The notes under the pieces were generated by a model, which saw only the letters and a list, made by a program, of their open reading frames with translations, did not search any database and was not told the DNA's origin. Below, in pieces: positions 53,976 through 62,700 of a stretch of DNA of 64,000 nt (within the stretch, counting starts at the first letter, position 1; each line of letters opens with the position of its first letter). Origin of the DNA: Microbispora rosea (GTDB taxonomy: Bacteria; Actinomycetota; Actinomycetes; Streptosporangiales; Streptosporangiaceae). Both the position numbers and the translations under genes were made by a program. The stretch spans positions 1 through 64,000 of the forward strand of contig NZ_FTNI01000038.1 of assembly GCF_900156315.1 (NCBI RefSeq), written 5' to 3'.

Positions 53976-56408
53976 ATGTCGCGGTTGGTCAGGTGGTTCG
54001 CCGAGCTGGGCCGTACGGACGTCGGCCTGGTGGGCGGGAAGAACGCGGGCTTGGGGGAACTGACGCGCAACCTGGGCCAGTCGGGGGTTCGCGTGCCGGA
54101 GGGCTTCGCCCTCACCGCAGAGGCGTATCGCCGGTTCATCCAGGTGAACGGGCTTGACGAGGTGATCGCGGAGCAGATCGGCCGCCTGCACCGAGGGGCC
54201 GACCTGCCGGTCGTCGGCCGTGCGATACGCGACGCCCTCCTGGCGGCCGAGCTTCCGGCAGCGGTCGTCGAAGCCGCCGAGGAGGCATACGGTGAGCTGG
54301 CCGATCGCCTGGCGACCATCGACCCGGATGTCGCGGTCCGGAGCAGCGCGACCGCGGAGGACCTGCCGGAGGCCAGTTTCGCCGGGCAACTGGAGAGTTA
54401 CCTCAACGTCAGCGGTGCGGCGGCGTTGCTCGGCGCCTGTCTGCGCTGTTACGCGTCCCTGTTCACCGACCGGGCGATCAGCTACCGGGAGGACAGCGGG
54501 TTCGGTCACCTGGACGTCGCCCTGTCGGTCGGGGTGCAGCGCATGGTCCGCTCCGACCTGGGCGCGGCCGGGGTGATGTTCTCGATCGACACCGAGACCG
54601 GTTTCCCCCGGTCGGTTCTGATCGACGCCTCCTGGGGGCTGGGCGAGACGGTGGTCGGCGGCAGGGTGGATCCCGACGAGTACGTGGTGTTCAAGCCGCT
54701 CCTCGGCGACCCGGGCCTGTGCCCCATCGTGTCGAAGACCCGGGGCCGCAAGGAACGCAAGGTGGTCTACGACGCGGCGGGAGGAACCCGTCAGCTCGAC
54801 ACATCCGAGGAAGAGGCGGTCCGGTACGCGCTGGACGAGGAGGAGATCCTGCTGCTGGCCCGGTGGGCCGCCGCGGTGGAGGACCACTACGGCACCCCGA
54901 TGGACATGGAATGGGCCAAGGACGGCAGGACCGGCGAGATCTTCCTCGTCCAGGCCCGCCCGGAGACCGTCCACCGGCGCCGGGAGGCGTCGCTGCTGCG
55001 CACCTACCGCATCCGCGCCGCCGGGGAACCCATGGTCGAGCCACTGGTGAAGGGGCTGGCCATCGGAGACGCGATAGCGGCAGGGCCGGTGTGCAATCTG
55101 ACCAGCGCGGCGCAGATCGACGACTTCGTGACCGGATCGGTGCTCGTCACGAAGATCACCGACCCCGACTGGGAGCCGATCATGAAGAGGGCCGCGGCGA
55201 TCGTCACCGACCACGGCGGCCGCACTTCTCACGCCGCCATCGTCAGCCGCGAACTCGGCGTCCCCGCGATCATCGGCACCGGCGACGCGACCGCCCTGCT
55301 CGGTGCCGGCATGACGGTGACCGTCTCCTGTGCGGAGGGCGACGAGGGCCACGTCTACGAGGGCCTGCGCGACTACGAGGAGGAGGAGATCAGCCTGGAG
55401 AACATCCCGGCCACCGCGACCAAGGTAATGCTCAACCTGGCCAACCCCGCCGCGGCCTTCCGGTGGTGGCGGCTGCCCGCGGACGGCGTCGGCCTGGCGC
55501 GGATGGAGTTCATCGTCAACAACCACGTCAAGATCCACCCCATGGCACTCGTGCACCCCGGCCGCGTCGAGGAGGACGCCCTTCGGAGGATCACCGAGCT
55601 CACCCGGGGTTACGACGACCTGACCGAGTACTTCGTCGAGCGGCTGGCCCACGGCATCGCCCGCATCGCCGCCTCCCGCTGGCCCGACCCCGTGATCGTG
55701 CGAATGAGCGACTTCAAGACCAACGAATACGCCCGGCTCGTCGGCGGGCGGCGGTTCGAGCCCCACGAGGAGAACCCGATGCTCGGGTGGCGCGGGGCCA
55801 GCCGCTACTACACGGAGGGGTACCGGGAGGGCTTCGCCCTCGAATGCCGCGCCATCCGCAGGGTGCGGGAGCGCATCGGTCTCACCAACGTCATCGTGAT
55901 GATCCCGTTCTGCCGTACGGTCGAGGAGGCCGACCGGGTCCTGGGGGTCATGGCCGAGGAGAAGCTGGGGCGGGGCCGAGGCGGCCTGGAGGTCTACGCC
56001 ATGGCCGAGATCCCGGCCAACATCATCCTGGCGGAGGAGTTCGCCGATCGCTTCGACGGGTTCTCCATCGGCAGCAACGACCTCACCCAGCTCACCCTCG
56101 GGGTCGACCGGGACTCCGCCGAGCTGGCGCATCTGTTCGACGAACGCAATCCCGCCCTCACCCGTAGCATCGAGCACCTCATCTCGGCCGCGCACGCAAA
56201 GAGGCGCAAGGTCGGGCTCTGCGGACAGCGTCCCAGCGACGACCCGGACTTCGCCCGGTTCCTGGTCGAGGCGGGCATCGACTCGATCTCCGTCGCGCCG
56301 GACAGCTTCTTCTCCGTGAAGGAGAACGTCGCCGCGGCCGAACGCGCACAGGAGCGCCGGGAACCTGCCCCAGCGGTCCGCGGAACGCAGTCGTGGCCGC
56401 CGGCCTGA
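53976..56408 (+). CDS. ppsA: Phosphoenolpyruvate synthase
   Basis: An 810-residue three-domain enzyme that makes PEP from pyruvate and ATP. The N-terminal ATP-grasp domain has LVGGKNAGLGELTRNLGQSG and VRSSATAEDLPEASFAGQLE. The swivelling domain carries the phospho-His at residue 419 (TDHGGRTSHAAIVSRELGVP). The C-terminal TIM barrel holds SIGSNDLTQLTLGVDRDS and the catalytic Cys749 in GLCGQRPSD. Length and residue positions agree with Escherichia coli PpsA. With GH65 and CBS proteins nearby it may belong to a stress or dormancy carbon module. Start: ATG 53976. Confidence 0.93.
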   Translation: MSRLVRWFAELGRTDVGLVGGKNAGLGELTRNLGQSGVRVPEGFALTAEAYRRFIQVNGLDEVIAEQIGRLHRGADLPVVGRAIRDALLAAELPAAVVEAAEEAYGELADRLATIDPDVAVRSSATAEDLPEASFAGQLESYLNVSGAAALLGACLRCYASLFTDRAISYREDSGFGHLDVALSVGVQRMVRSDLGAAGVMFSIDTETGFPRSVLIDASWGLGETVVGGRVDPDEYVVFKPLLGDPGLCPIVSKTRGRKERKVVYDAAGGTRQLDTSEEEAVRYALDEEEILLLARWAAAVEDHYGTPMDMEWAKDGRTGEIFLVQARPETVHRRREASLLRTYRIRAAGEPMVEPLVKGLAIGDAIAAGPVCNLTSAAQIDDFVTGSVLVTKITDPDWEPIMKRAAAIVTDHGGRTSHAAIVSRELGVPAIIGTGDATALLGAGMTVTVSCAEGDEGHVYEGLRDYEEEEISLENIPATATKVMLNLANPAAAFRWWRLPADGVGLARMEFIVNNHVKIHPMALVHPGRVEEDALRRITELTRGYDDLTEYFVERLAHGIARIAASRWPDPVIVRMSDFKTNEYARLVGGRRFEPHEENPMLGWRGASRYYTEGYREGFALECRAIRRVRERIGLTNVIVMIPFCRTVEEADRVLGVMAEEKLGRGRGGLEVYAMAEIPANIILAEEFADRFDGFSIGSNDLTQLTLGVDRDSAELAHLFDERNPALTRSIEHLISAAHAKRRKVGLCGQRPSDDPDFARFLVEAGIDSISVAPDSFFSVKENVAAAERAQERREPAPAVRGTQSWPPA

Positions 56409-56462
56409 GTGCCGGCGTCCCACACCGTCGCCCGGCGGCCACGTTCACGTGCAGGAGGTCTC

Positions 56463-56750
56463 ATGATCGACGAAGGCGACGACCGGGAACTGGTGATCCG
56501 CTACGTCCACGACGACGAGAAGCTGCGCCGGGAATTCGACAACCGGCTCGCGCGCTACCTCCGCGCCCAGCCGGGCCACGCCCGCTGGGACATCACTCCT
56601 CTGGTGGTCGCCCTCGACCAGCTCGGGCAGCAGATTCCGAACATGCTCGTACGCCTGCGCCGTCTGCCCGGAAAGAAGGAACTGGAGGCGTGTATCGAAC
56701 TGGAGCTCGCGCTCATCCCGCCGGAACGCGGACCCGCCCCTTATTCCTGA
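56463..56750 (+). CDS. Small conserved-looking hypothetical protein
   Basis: A 95-residue soluble protein with ATG 56463 directly after GCAGGAGG. It is mostly helical and charged, with ELVIRYVHDDEKLRREFDNR early and RLRRLPGKKELEACIELELA late. No domain recognised. It lies 54 bp after PEP synthase in the same direction, so it is probably co-transcribed and might modulate that enzyme. Confidence 0.7.
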   Translation: MIDEGDDRELVIRYVHDDEKLRREFDNRLARYLRAQPGHARWDITPLVVALDQLGQQIPNMLVRLRRLPGKKELEACIELELALIPPERGPAPYS

Positions 56751-56764
56751 AGATCGTACGGCTG

Positions 56765-57139
56765 CTACGGCGCGAGTGTCTCCAACGCGAGAAGGTCGCG
56801 CATCGACACCATGCCGATCAGGCGCCCGTCCTGGTCCACTGGGATGTGGCGGATGCCGTGGTCGAGCATGCGGCGGGCCACCTCGCGCGTATCCTCATCC
56901 AAGGTCGCGGTCTTGATGTCCGACGACGCGCACATTCCCGCGCTCAGCCCGGCGGGATCGTCGGATGTGGCAAGTGCCGTCACGAGGTCCCGTTCTGTGA
57001 TCACTCCCGCGACCCGGTCCGCTTCGAGTACGGCGAGCGCGCCGATGTTCTTCTCCGTCATCCGGCGCGCCACCTCGGGCAGCGTCGCACTCACCGAGCA
57101 GCCGAACACCAGGGGACGGTAAACGTTGGCGATACGCAT
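56765..57139 (-). CDS. Tandem CBS-domain protein
   Basis: A 124-residue protein made of two CBS motifs (RMTEKNIGALAVLEADRVAG with ITERDLVTALA; ARRMLDHGIRHIPVDQDGRL with VSMRDLLALE). Such stand-alone pairs bind adenine nucleotides and sense energy charge. ATG complement at 57137-57139 has GGGGAGG upstream. It converges with the small hypothetical gene (14-bp gap). A second CBS protein is encoded 220 bp away. Confidence 0.88.
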   Translation of the reverse strand: MRIANVYRPLVFGCSVSATLPEVARRMTEKNIGALAVLEADRVAGVITERDLVTALATSDDPAGLSAGMCASSDIKTATLDEDTREVARRMLDHGIRHIPVDQDGRLIGMVSMRDLLALETLAP

Positions 57140-57195
57140 GCGTCCTCCCCTCTTCACCAGCACATCCAGCCAACCACACCGCCCGGGGACGCCGG

Positions 57196-57318
57196 TCAGC
57201 CAGTGGGCGTGATGAGCCCGCAGTGGCCGTCGTAGCGGTCGTAATCGAGCTGCTCCATGCCGAAGGCGGCCTCGGCAGGGGCCGCCCAGGCGAGCTCGTA
57301 CGCCTTGTGCCGCGTCAT
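57196..57318 (-). CDS. Possible 40-residue small protein
   Basis: A short frame between the two CBS genes reads MTRHKAYELAWAAPAEAAFG and ends DGHCGLITPTG. GAGCTGAG lies before its ATG. Composition is coding-like, but no relative is known to me; it could be the remnant of a larger gene. Confidence 0.28.
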   Translation of the reverse strand: MTRHKAYELAWAAPAEAAFGMEQLDYDRYDGHCGLITPTG

Positions 57319-57357
57319 CGCGCTCAGCTCAGTCAGCGGAGGTGCGGCCGCCGGCGG

Positions 57358-57792
57358 TCAGTCGAGCGCGTAGACGCGGTGGACGAACTCCGCGAGCTTG
57401 CTGTCCGGCAGTTCCTTGGCCAGATCCGCCTCGCTGATGATGCCGACCAGACGATGACGCGCGATCACGGGCAGGCGCTTGATGTGGTGCTCCTCCATCG
57501 CGAACAGCGCCTCCTCCACGCTGGCGTCGGCGTCGACCCACACCAGGCCACGGGCCAGTTCTCCGGCGGTCGTCCGGTCGATGTCCATGCCGTGCGCGCA
57601 GCACATGATCACGATGTCGCGGTCAGTGATGATCCCCTTGAGCCGGTCGTCGTCCCCGCAGATGGGCAGCGCACCGACTCCCAGGTCGGCCATCATCTGC
57701 GTGGCGGTACGGAGCGTTTCGTGTTCACCGATGCACTGAACCCCTTCGTGCATCACGTCCCGCGCCTTCTTGCCCATATCCGTTACGCTCAT
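57358..57792 (-). CDS. Tandem CBS-domain protein
   Basis: A 144-residue pair of CBS motifs: ARDVMHEGVQCIGEHETLRT with LGVGALPICGDDDRLKGIIT and DRDIV; then DASVEEALFAMEEHHIKRLP with ISEADLAKELP. Presumed adenine-nucleotide sensor. In other actinobacteria such proteins cluster with hypoxia or stress genes; here PEP synthase and GH65 are close. Start ATG 57792; an internal ATG five codons later is possible. Confidence 0.88.
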   Translation of the reverse strand: MSVTDMGKKARDVMHEGVQCIGEHETLRTATQMMADLGVGALPICGDDDRLKGIITDRDIVIMCCAHGMDIDRTTAGELARGLVWVDADASVEEALFAMEEHHIKRLPVIARHRLVGIISEADLAKELPDSKLAEFVHRVYALD

Positions 57793-57898
57793 CGGTGCCC
57801 CCGATACACATTCGATGACTCGCGTTCCGGCCCCTTATACCCACCCTGGCCATGAGCAGTAGCCGCTATACCCTTGACCTTTCACATCACCCGCTCCG

Positions 57899-59101
57899 TC
57901 AGCGGGGCCGTGGACCGGCCGGTGAAGAGGAGGCGTGCTGACGGCGGCCGCAGAACTCGGCGATGTAGGCCTTGTCCATCAGCGCGATCTGGTTCTCTAC
58001 TCCCCAACTGCCATTGATCACCCACGCGAGCGTGTGGGTGCCGCCCGACTGCGCGGTCACGCCAGTGAGATAACCGTCGAGGGTCCCGCCGTGACCGTAC
58101 ACGGTGATCCCGCAGGGGAGCTTCGTGATGATCACGCCGAGGCCGTATTTGTCGATATTCGAGCCCGCGCGGGAACCGGGAACCGGCGTCAGCATCTGCC
58201 GCAGGACAGGCTGTGGTATTAGACGCCCTGCCAGCAGGGCCGAGGCGAACCGGTTCAGATCTCCGACCGTCGAGATCAGGTCGCCGGATCCGGGCGCGAA
58301 GCTCGTGTTGAGCACGGTCGCGTCCTTGACGGTGCCAGAGTCCGACATCTCGTAGCCGTGCAGGTATGGAGGAGCCATGGACGAGGATCCGCTGGGAAAG
58401 TAGGTCGAGCGCAGGCCCAGAGGCCGGATGATCCGCCGCGTGATCTCTTCCGCGTACGACCGGCCAGTGACCCGCTGGATTACCATCCCGAGCAGGACAT
58501 AGTCGGTGTCGGAGTAGTTCCAGGCCGCCCCGGGCGGGAACAGCGGGGGGTGTGAGACCGCGACGCGAACCAACGCGCGAGGCGGAAGCCGGCGGGACGG
58601 ATCACGCTCGTAGGCCCGGCTCAGTTCCTTGTCGGTGGTGTAGTCGAAAAGGCCGCTCGTATGGTTCAGCAGCATCCGCAGGGTGATGCGCCGGCCGTCG
58701 TTGCCCTTGCCCTCGACCAGGCCCGGCAACCAGTGCTCGACGGTGTCGTCCAGTCGGAGCCGATCCTCGGCGACCATTTGCAGGACCGCGGTGGCGACGA
58801 AGGTCTTCGTGATGCTCCCGGCTCTGAATCGCGCATCGGACCGGGGCGCCTTGCCGGTCCGGACGTCGCCGACCCCGATCGCCACGTCGGAGGTCCGCCC
58901 CCGACTCCATGCCTGCGCCAACGCCCCCGGATAGTGGTTCTGGCGCACGGCCTCGGCCAACACCGCGCGCAGGGCGGGGTCTCCGTCCTGATCCGCGACC
59001 GGGAGAGGAGACGCCGGGGGGCCGAGAAGCGCCACGGCTAGGGCCGCCACCGCCATGACCACCCGGCGAGAGGCGGTCGCGGGAAACGGTGTTCGCTCCA
59101 T
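57899..59101 (-). CDS. Secreted serine hydrolase (D-Ala-D-Ala carboxypeptidase-like)
   Basis: A 400-residue exported protein of the beta-lactamase/class C PBP fold. The signal peptide spans about residues 1-36 (VVMAVAALAVALLGPPASPL). Catalytic motifs: SITK in FRAGSITKTFVATAVL, YSD in WNYSDTDYVLLG and HGG in VYGHGGTLDGYL. It resembles the R61-type DD-peptidase group. ATG complement at 59099-59101 follows GGGGAGGACGG. It is divergent from the lanthipeptide precursor gene; it could be unrelated or contribute to self-protection. Confidence 0.88.
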   Translation of the reverse strand: MERTPFPATASRRVVMAVAALAVALLGPPASPLPVADQDGDPALRAVLAEAVRQNHYPGALAQAWSRGRTSDVAIGVGDVRTGKAPRSDARFRAGSITKTFVATAVLQMVAEDRLRLDDTVEHWLPGLVEGKGNDGRRITLRMLLNHTSGLFDYTTDKELSRAYERDPSRRLPPRALVRVAVSHPPLFPPGAAWNYSDTDYVLLGMVIQRVTGRSYAEEITRRIIRPLGLRSTYFPSGSSSMAPPYLHGYEMSDSGTVKDATVLNTSFAPGSGDLISTVGDLNRFASALLAGRLIPQPVLRQMLTPVPGSRAGSNIDKYGLGVIITKLPCGITVYGHGGTLDGYLTGVTAQSGGTHTLAWVINGSWGVENQIALMDKAYIAEFCGRRQHASSSPAGPRPR

Positions 59102-59410
59102 CCGTCCTCCCCCGGTCCGTTGCCGGTCGGCCTGACCGCCCGTCCCGCGGAGCCGGGCCACTCGCCTGACACCTGCACGCGACCATTCAATATCGCCACG
59201 ATTGCCGATAAAACAAGAAAGACGTAAACAAAGTTAAAGGCCTTCGGAGCAAAGAGTCGAACACTGCCATCCTCTTGTCGACAAGTTTACGTCCGTCTTG
59301 CAACACATGTGGCGCCTGGAGTGATACTGAGAATACGACAGGGCAAGCCGGATGCAGATATTCGGCCCAGCCCGGCCGATCATTTCTCCGAAGCTCGAAA
59401 GGAGATTGCA
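59102..59410. promoter_or_regulatory. Promoter region upstream of the lanthipeptide precursor
   Basis: This 309-bp divergent region is AT-richer than its surroundings. GACGTAAAC (59221-59229) is repeated inverted as GTTTACGTC (59285-59293), 55 bp apart, and the perfect palindrome CTTGTCGACAAG (59274-59285) abuts the second copy. These are candidate regulator sites. TTGCAA (59298-59303) and GATACT (59323-59328) form a weak promoter candidate with a long 19-base spacer. Confidence 0.45.
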
Positions 59411-59638
59411 ATGGACAGGACGATGACACTTCAGGCCGTCGTCGACGACGAGTTCCGCGCCGAACTCATGGCGGATCCGGCCGCCTTCGGTGCCGAAGTC
59501 TCCGCGTTTCCCGAACCGATCGAGCAGCCCGACGAGGAGACGCTGAAATCCTGGGCAAAGGGCGCCGCCAGCGAAATCTACGCTTGTCCGGCCACTCATC
59601 AATGCATCCACACCCACGTCTGCCGTAAGACCTATTGA
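59411..59638 (+). CDS. lanA: Class II lanthipeptide precursor, cinnamycin-type leader with novel core
   Basis: A 75-residue precursor with GAAAGGAG before its ATG. Residues 1-58 are a leader strongly reminiscent of CinA/duramycin leaders: VVDDEFRAELMADPAAFGAE, then PEPIEQPDEETLKSWAK and SEIYA directly before Cys. The predicted core is the 17-mer CPATHQCIHTHVCRKTY. Thr4, Thr10 and Thr16 can be dehydrated and Cys1, Cys7 and Cys13 can close rings; Cys and Thr alternate every three residues. The core has no Ser or Asp, so lysinoalanine and hydroxy-Asp of cinnamycin cannot form. Cleavage at the A/C junction is inferred from CinA, where AFA precedes Cys1. LanM follows 120 bp downstream. Confidence 0.9.
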   Translation: MDRTMTLQAVVDDEFRAELMADPAAFGAEVSAFPEPIEQPDEETLKSWAKGAASEIYACPATHQCIHTHVCRKTY

Positions 59639-59653
59639 GCGCCGATCAAGAAG

Positions 59654-59669
59654 GCGCCGACGTCGGCGC
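59654..59669 (+). terminator. Perfect 16-bp palindrome between precursor and LanM genes
   Basis: GCGCCGACGTCGGCGC begins 15 bases after the precursor stop. As RNA it can form a stable hairpin that could stabilise the precursor transcript or attenuate read-through to lanM. A DNA-binding site is also possible. Confidence 0.5.
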
Positions 59670-59758
59670 GGCCGGCCGCCGTCGTCCGCGCCGCCGGTAG
59701 ACGGCGATCAGATGCCGAACAGGCACGAGAGACGCGTGCGCACCAAAGGGAGTCCGAC

Positions 59759-62700
59759 TTGGGTGACCACCACTCCTTCATCGACATAGCCGCCGCTGCC
59801 GCGAACCTCGCCGAACGTCTGCGAATCCTGGCCGAACTGGAGGCCGGTGGAGCGGCAACGTCCCCTGACCCGCTCCCCCGTTTCGACGCCTGGAAGATCG
59901 ACCGGATATCCCAACGGCTCTCCGCGAAGACGGACATCAGGACACCGGTACCACCCCCACCAGAGGCCCCCGGCCGGGACGCCCTCCAGCGGGCGCTCAC
60001 CGCCTTCCGGCATCACGAGCTCGGCCTGCGCGATGCCGACGACGACACCAAGGCGGTGTTCGCCAAGGTGCAGCACTCCTGGCTGCCGACCTACCAGGCC
60101 GCACTCGGCCGGTTCGACCGCTCCGCCCACGATGCGCCGGACGCGAGCTGGCGACGCCCCGAGATCTACTATGGTCGGCTCGCCATCGCCTGCGAGCCGT
60201 TCCTCCTCGAACTCGGCCGCCGTATGGACGCCGCCCGGGCCGTCCACCCGGGCCGATTCGGCCGTCGCATGACCGACGATCTGCAGCGGCACCTTTTCGA
60301 GCGCTTCGAGCTGTCACTCGCGTGGGCTGTCGAGGCCGACGCGAAGGTTCACTGCGCCGAGGCGGGCATCGACAGGGCACGGGCGACCCGTGAGGACTTC
60401 CGAACGTACATCGGCGCCACCTTCGCCGAGGCGGCGGCCTACCACCGCTTCCATCTCAGGTTCCCGGTCCTGGGACGCTGGCTGGCGCACATCACCGCCT
60501 TGCTGGCCGACTTCGGATGCGAGCTCGTCGAGCGCCTCGATGCGGATGCCGGGGCGATCGGCCACACGATTTTCGGTGAGGACATCTCATCGTTCCTGTC
60601 ATGGCGGCCGGGTATCTCCGATCACCACGCCGGAGCCCGCACCGTCGCCCTTATCGAGGCTCAGCTGGTGAGCGGTGCGACCGGTTCCTTCGTCTACAAG
60701 CCGCGCTCGATCGCCGCCGAGGCGGCCATGCAGAAACTGCTCGCGCGGCTACGGGACGACGGAGTGCTCGACTTCGCGCCGCATGCCGTCCTGTCGCGGC
60801 CGGGGTACGGCTATGAGGAGCGGATCCCCCCGGGCCGTAACCATGTGACGACCGGTGAGGAGGTCGAGCGGCTTTACCGGGAGCTCGGCGGCCACCTGGG
60901 AATCTTCTACGTACTGGGCGGAGACGACCTGCATCTGGAGAATGTTCTGGTCGCCGAGGGCCACGCCCACGTCTGCGACTGTGAGACCGCCCTCAGCGTG
61001 CTCTTACGCGGTCAGGCACGACCGCCGGGCACCCTCCTGGACTCGGTGTTCAGGACCGGACTGCTCGAGTGGCCGCGTGCGGCGGACTCCGGTGACCTGA
61101 TACGGGCCAGCGGCTACTCCGGAGGCGAGGCGTACGAGCTGCCGATGCCCGTGCCCTGCCTCGAAGAGCGGCGCGACGGCTTCCAGACATCGGTGACGCA
61201 CATGACCGGCGTCCGCGTCGAGCCGGAGACCTATAACCGGGTGCTGCTCGGCGACACGCTCGTACGACCTGAGGACTTCACCGAGGCGATCATGGACGGG
61301 TTCGGCCGGGTGCACGAATGGTTCGAGCGCCGCCCTGACGCGGCGGTACACGCGGTGACGGAGATGTTCGGCGGCGTCTCCGTCCGGTTCGTCAACTGGG
61401 CCACCCAGCTCTACGTCAACCTGCTGCAGCACGCCCGGCACCCCAAGTGCCTGGTCGACCCCCTGGAGGTCGACCTGACCATCGGCACGGTTCGTACCTT
61501 CCTGCAGAGCTGGGACCGAGACGGCCGGCTCGCGGAGCGGGAGGTCGAGTCGATGTGGCGGCTCGATATACCGATCTTCACCATGGACGCCCGCGGCGGG
61601 CCGCTCGTCCACGACCACACGACGCCGCTGGCGATCGCCTTCGACATCTCTCCGCTCGGCTGCGCCACGCGGCGGATCCGGCTGCTGTCCGCGGACAACC
61701 GCGAGCAGCAGCGCCGCTACATCGCGGCCGGCCTGCGCACGAGCGAGGTCGCCAGCCCGGCCTTCGTGTCCGCCTCCGTCGAACAGGCGAGCCGGATCGG
61801 CGAGCGCCTGTGCGCCATGCTCCGCGAGCCGTCGGAGCCCGCGCCGTGGACGTCGTATGAGATCAGGTCGGACGGGCCCGCACGGGTCGACATCGGCGGC
61901 GACCTGTACGACGGGGCGGCGGGCATCGCGCTGTTCCTCGCCTACCTCGACCAGATCGTTCCGCGACCGGAGTTCCGGCAGGCGGCCGAACGAGCCCTGT
62001 CCCACGCCATCGCGGCCACCGACCGCCGGCAGATCGGCGCTTTCACGGGGGTCGGCGGCCTGATCTACCTGCTCACTCACCTGCATCGCCTCTGGGGTGA
62101 CCGCGAGCTCCTGGGGCTCGCCGTGCGATTGAGCGAGGACCTCGGGTCCCGGATCGAGGCCGACACGGCGCTGGACGTCTTCAGCGGTGCCGCCGGCCTC
62201 ATCCCGGTGCTGCTGGGGCTCGCCGCCGAGGCGGACGGCGAGGGCGTCGACCAGGCGCATCTGTGCGCGAAGGTGTTGCTGCGCCACGCCGTCGCGGACG
62301 CCGGCACGCTGAGCTGGCCGCCGCCCGATCCTCGCATCGCCCCGGCCAATCTGACGGGCTTCGCCCACGGAGCGGCCGGCATCGGATGGGCGCTGATCCG
62401 GCTCGGGCGGCTGACGGACCGGACAGACTACGTGACCGCCGGACGCCGCGCCCTGGCCTATGAGGCCCGGCACTTCGACGAGACCACGAAGGACTGGTAC
62501 GACCTGCGCACCAGCCCCGGGGGCGTTCAGCAGGACGGCCGCTACTACGCCAACGCCTGGTGCAACGGCGCCGCCGGCATCGGCCTGAGCCGCATCGCGA
62601 GCTGGGCGCTCCTCGACGGCGATGACGAGTCGCTGCTCCGAGACACTCACTACGCCCTCACGGCGACGCTGCGGAACTTCCCCCGGCTGAGGAACGACAC

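Noticed and set aside
53815-54063. 82-codon forward frame ahead of PEP synthase
   Set aside because: It overlaps the start of ppsA in another frame; composition and position indicate a shadow frame.
57867-57880. Apparent promoter-like CTTGACCTTT on the + strand
   Set aside because: No gene lies downstream in that orientation; the serine hydrolase is read in the opposite direction.
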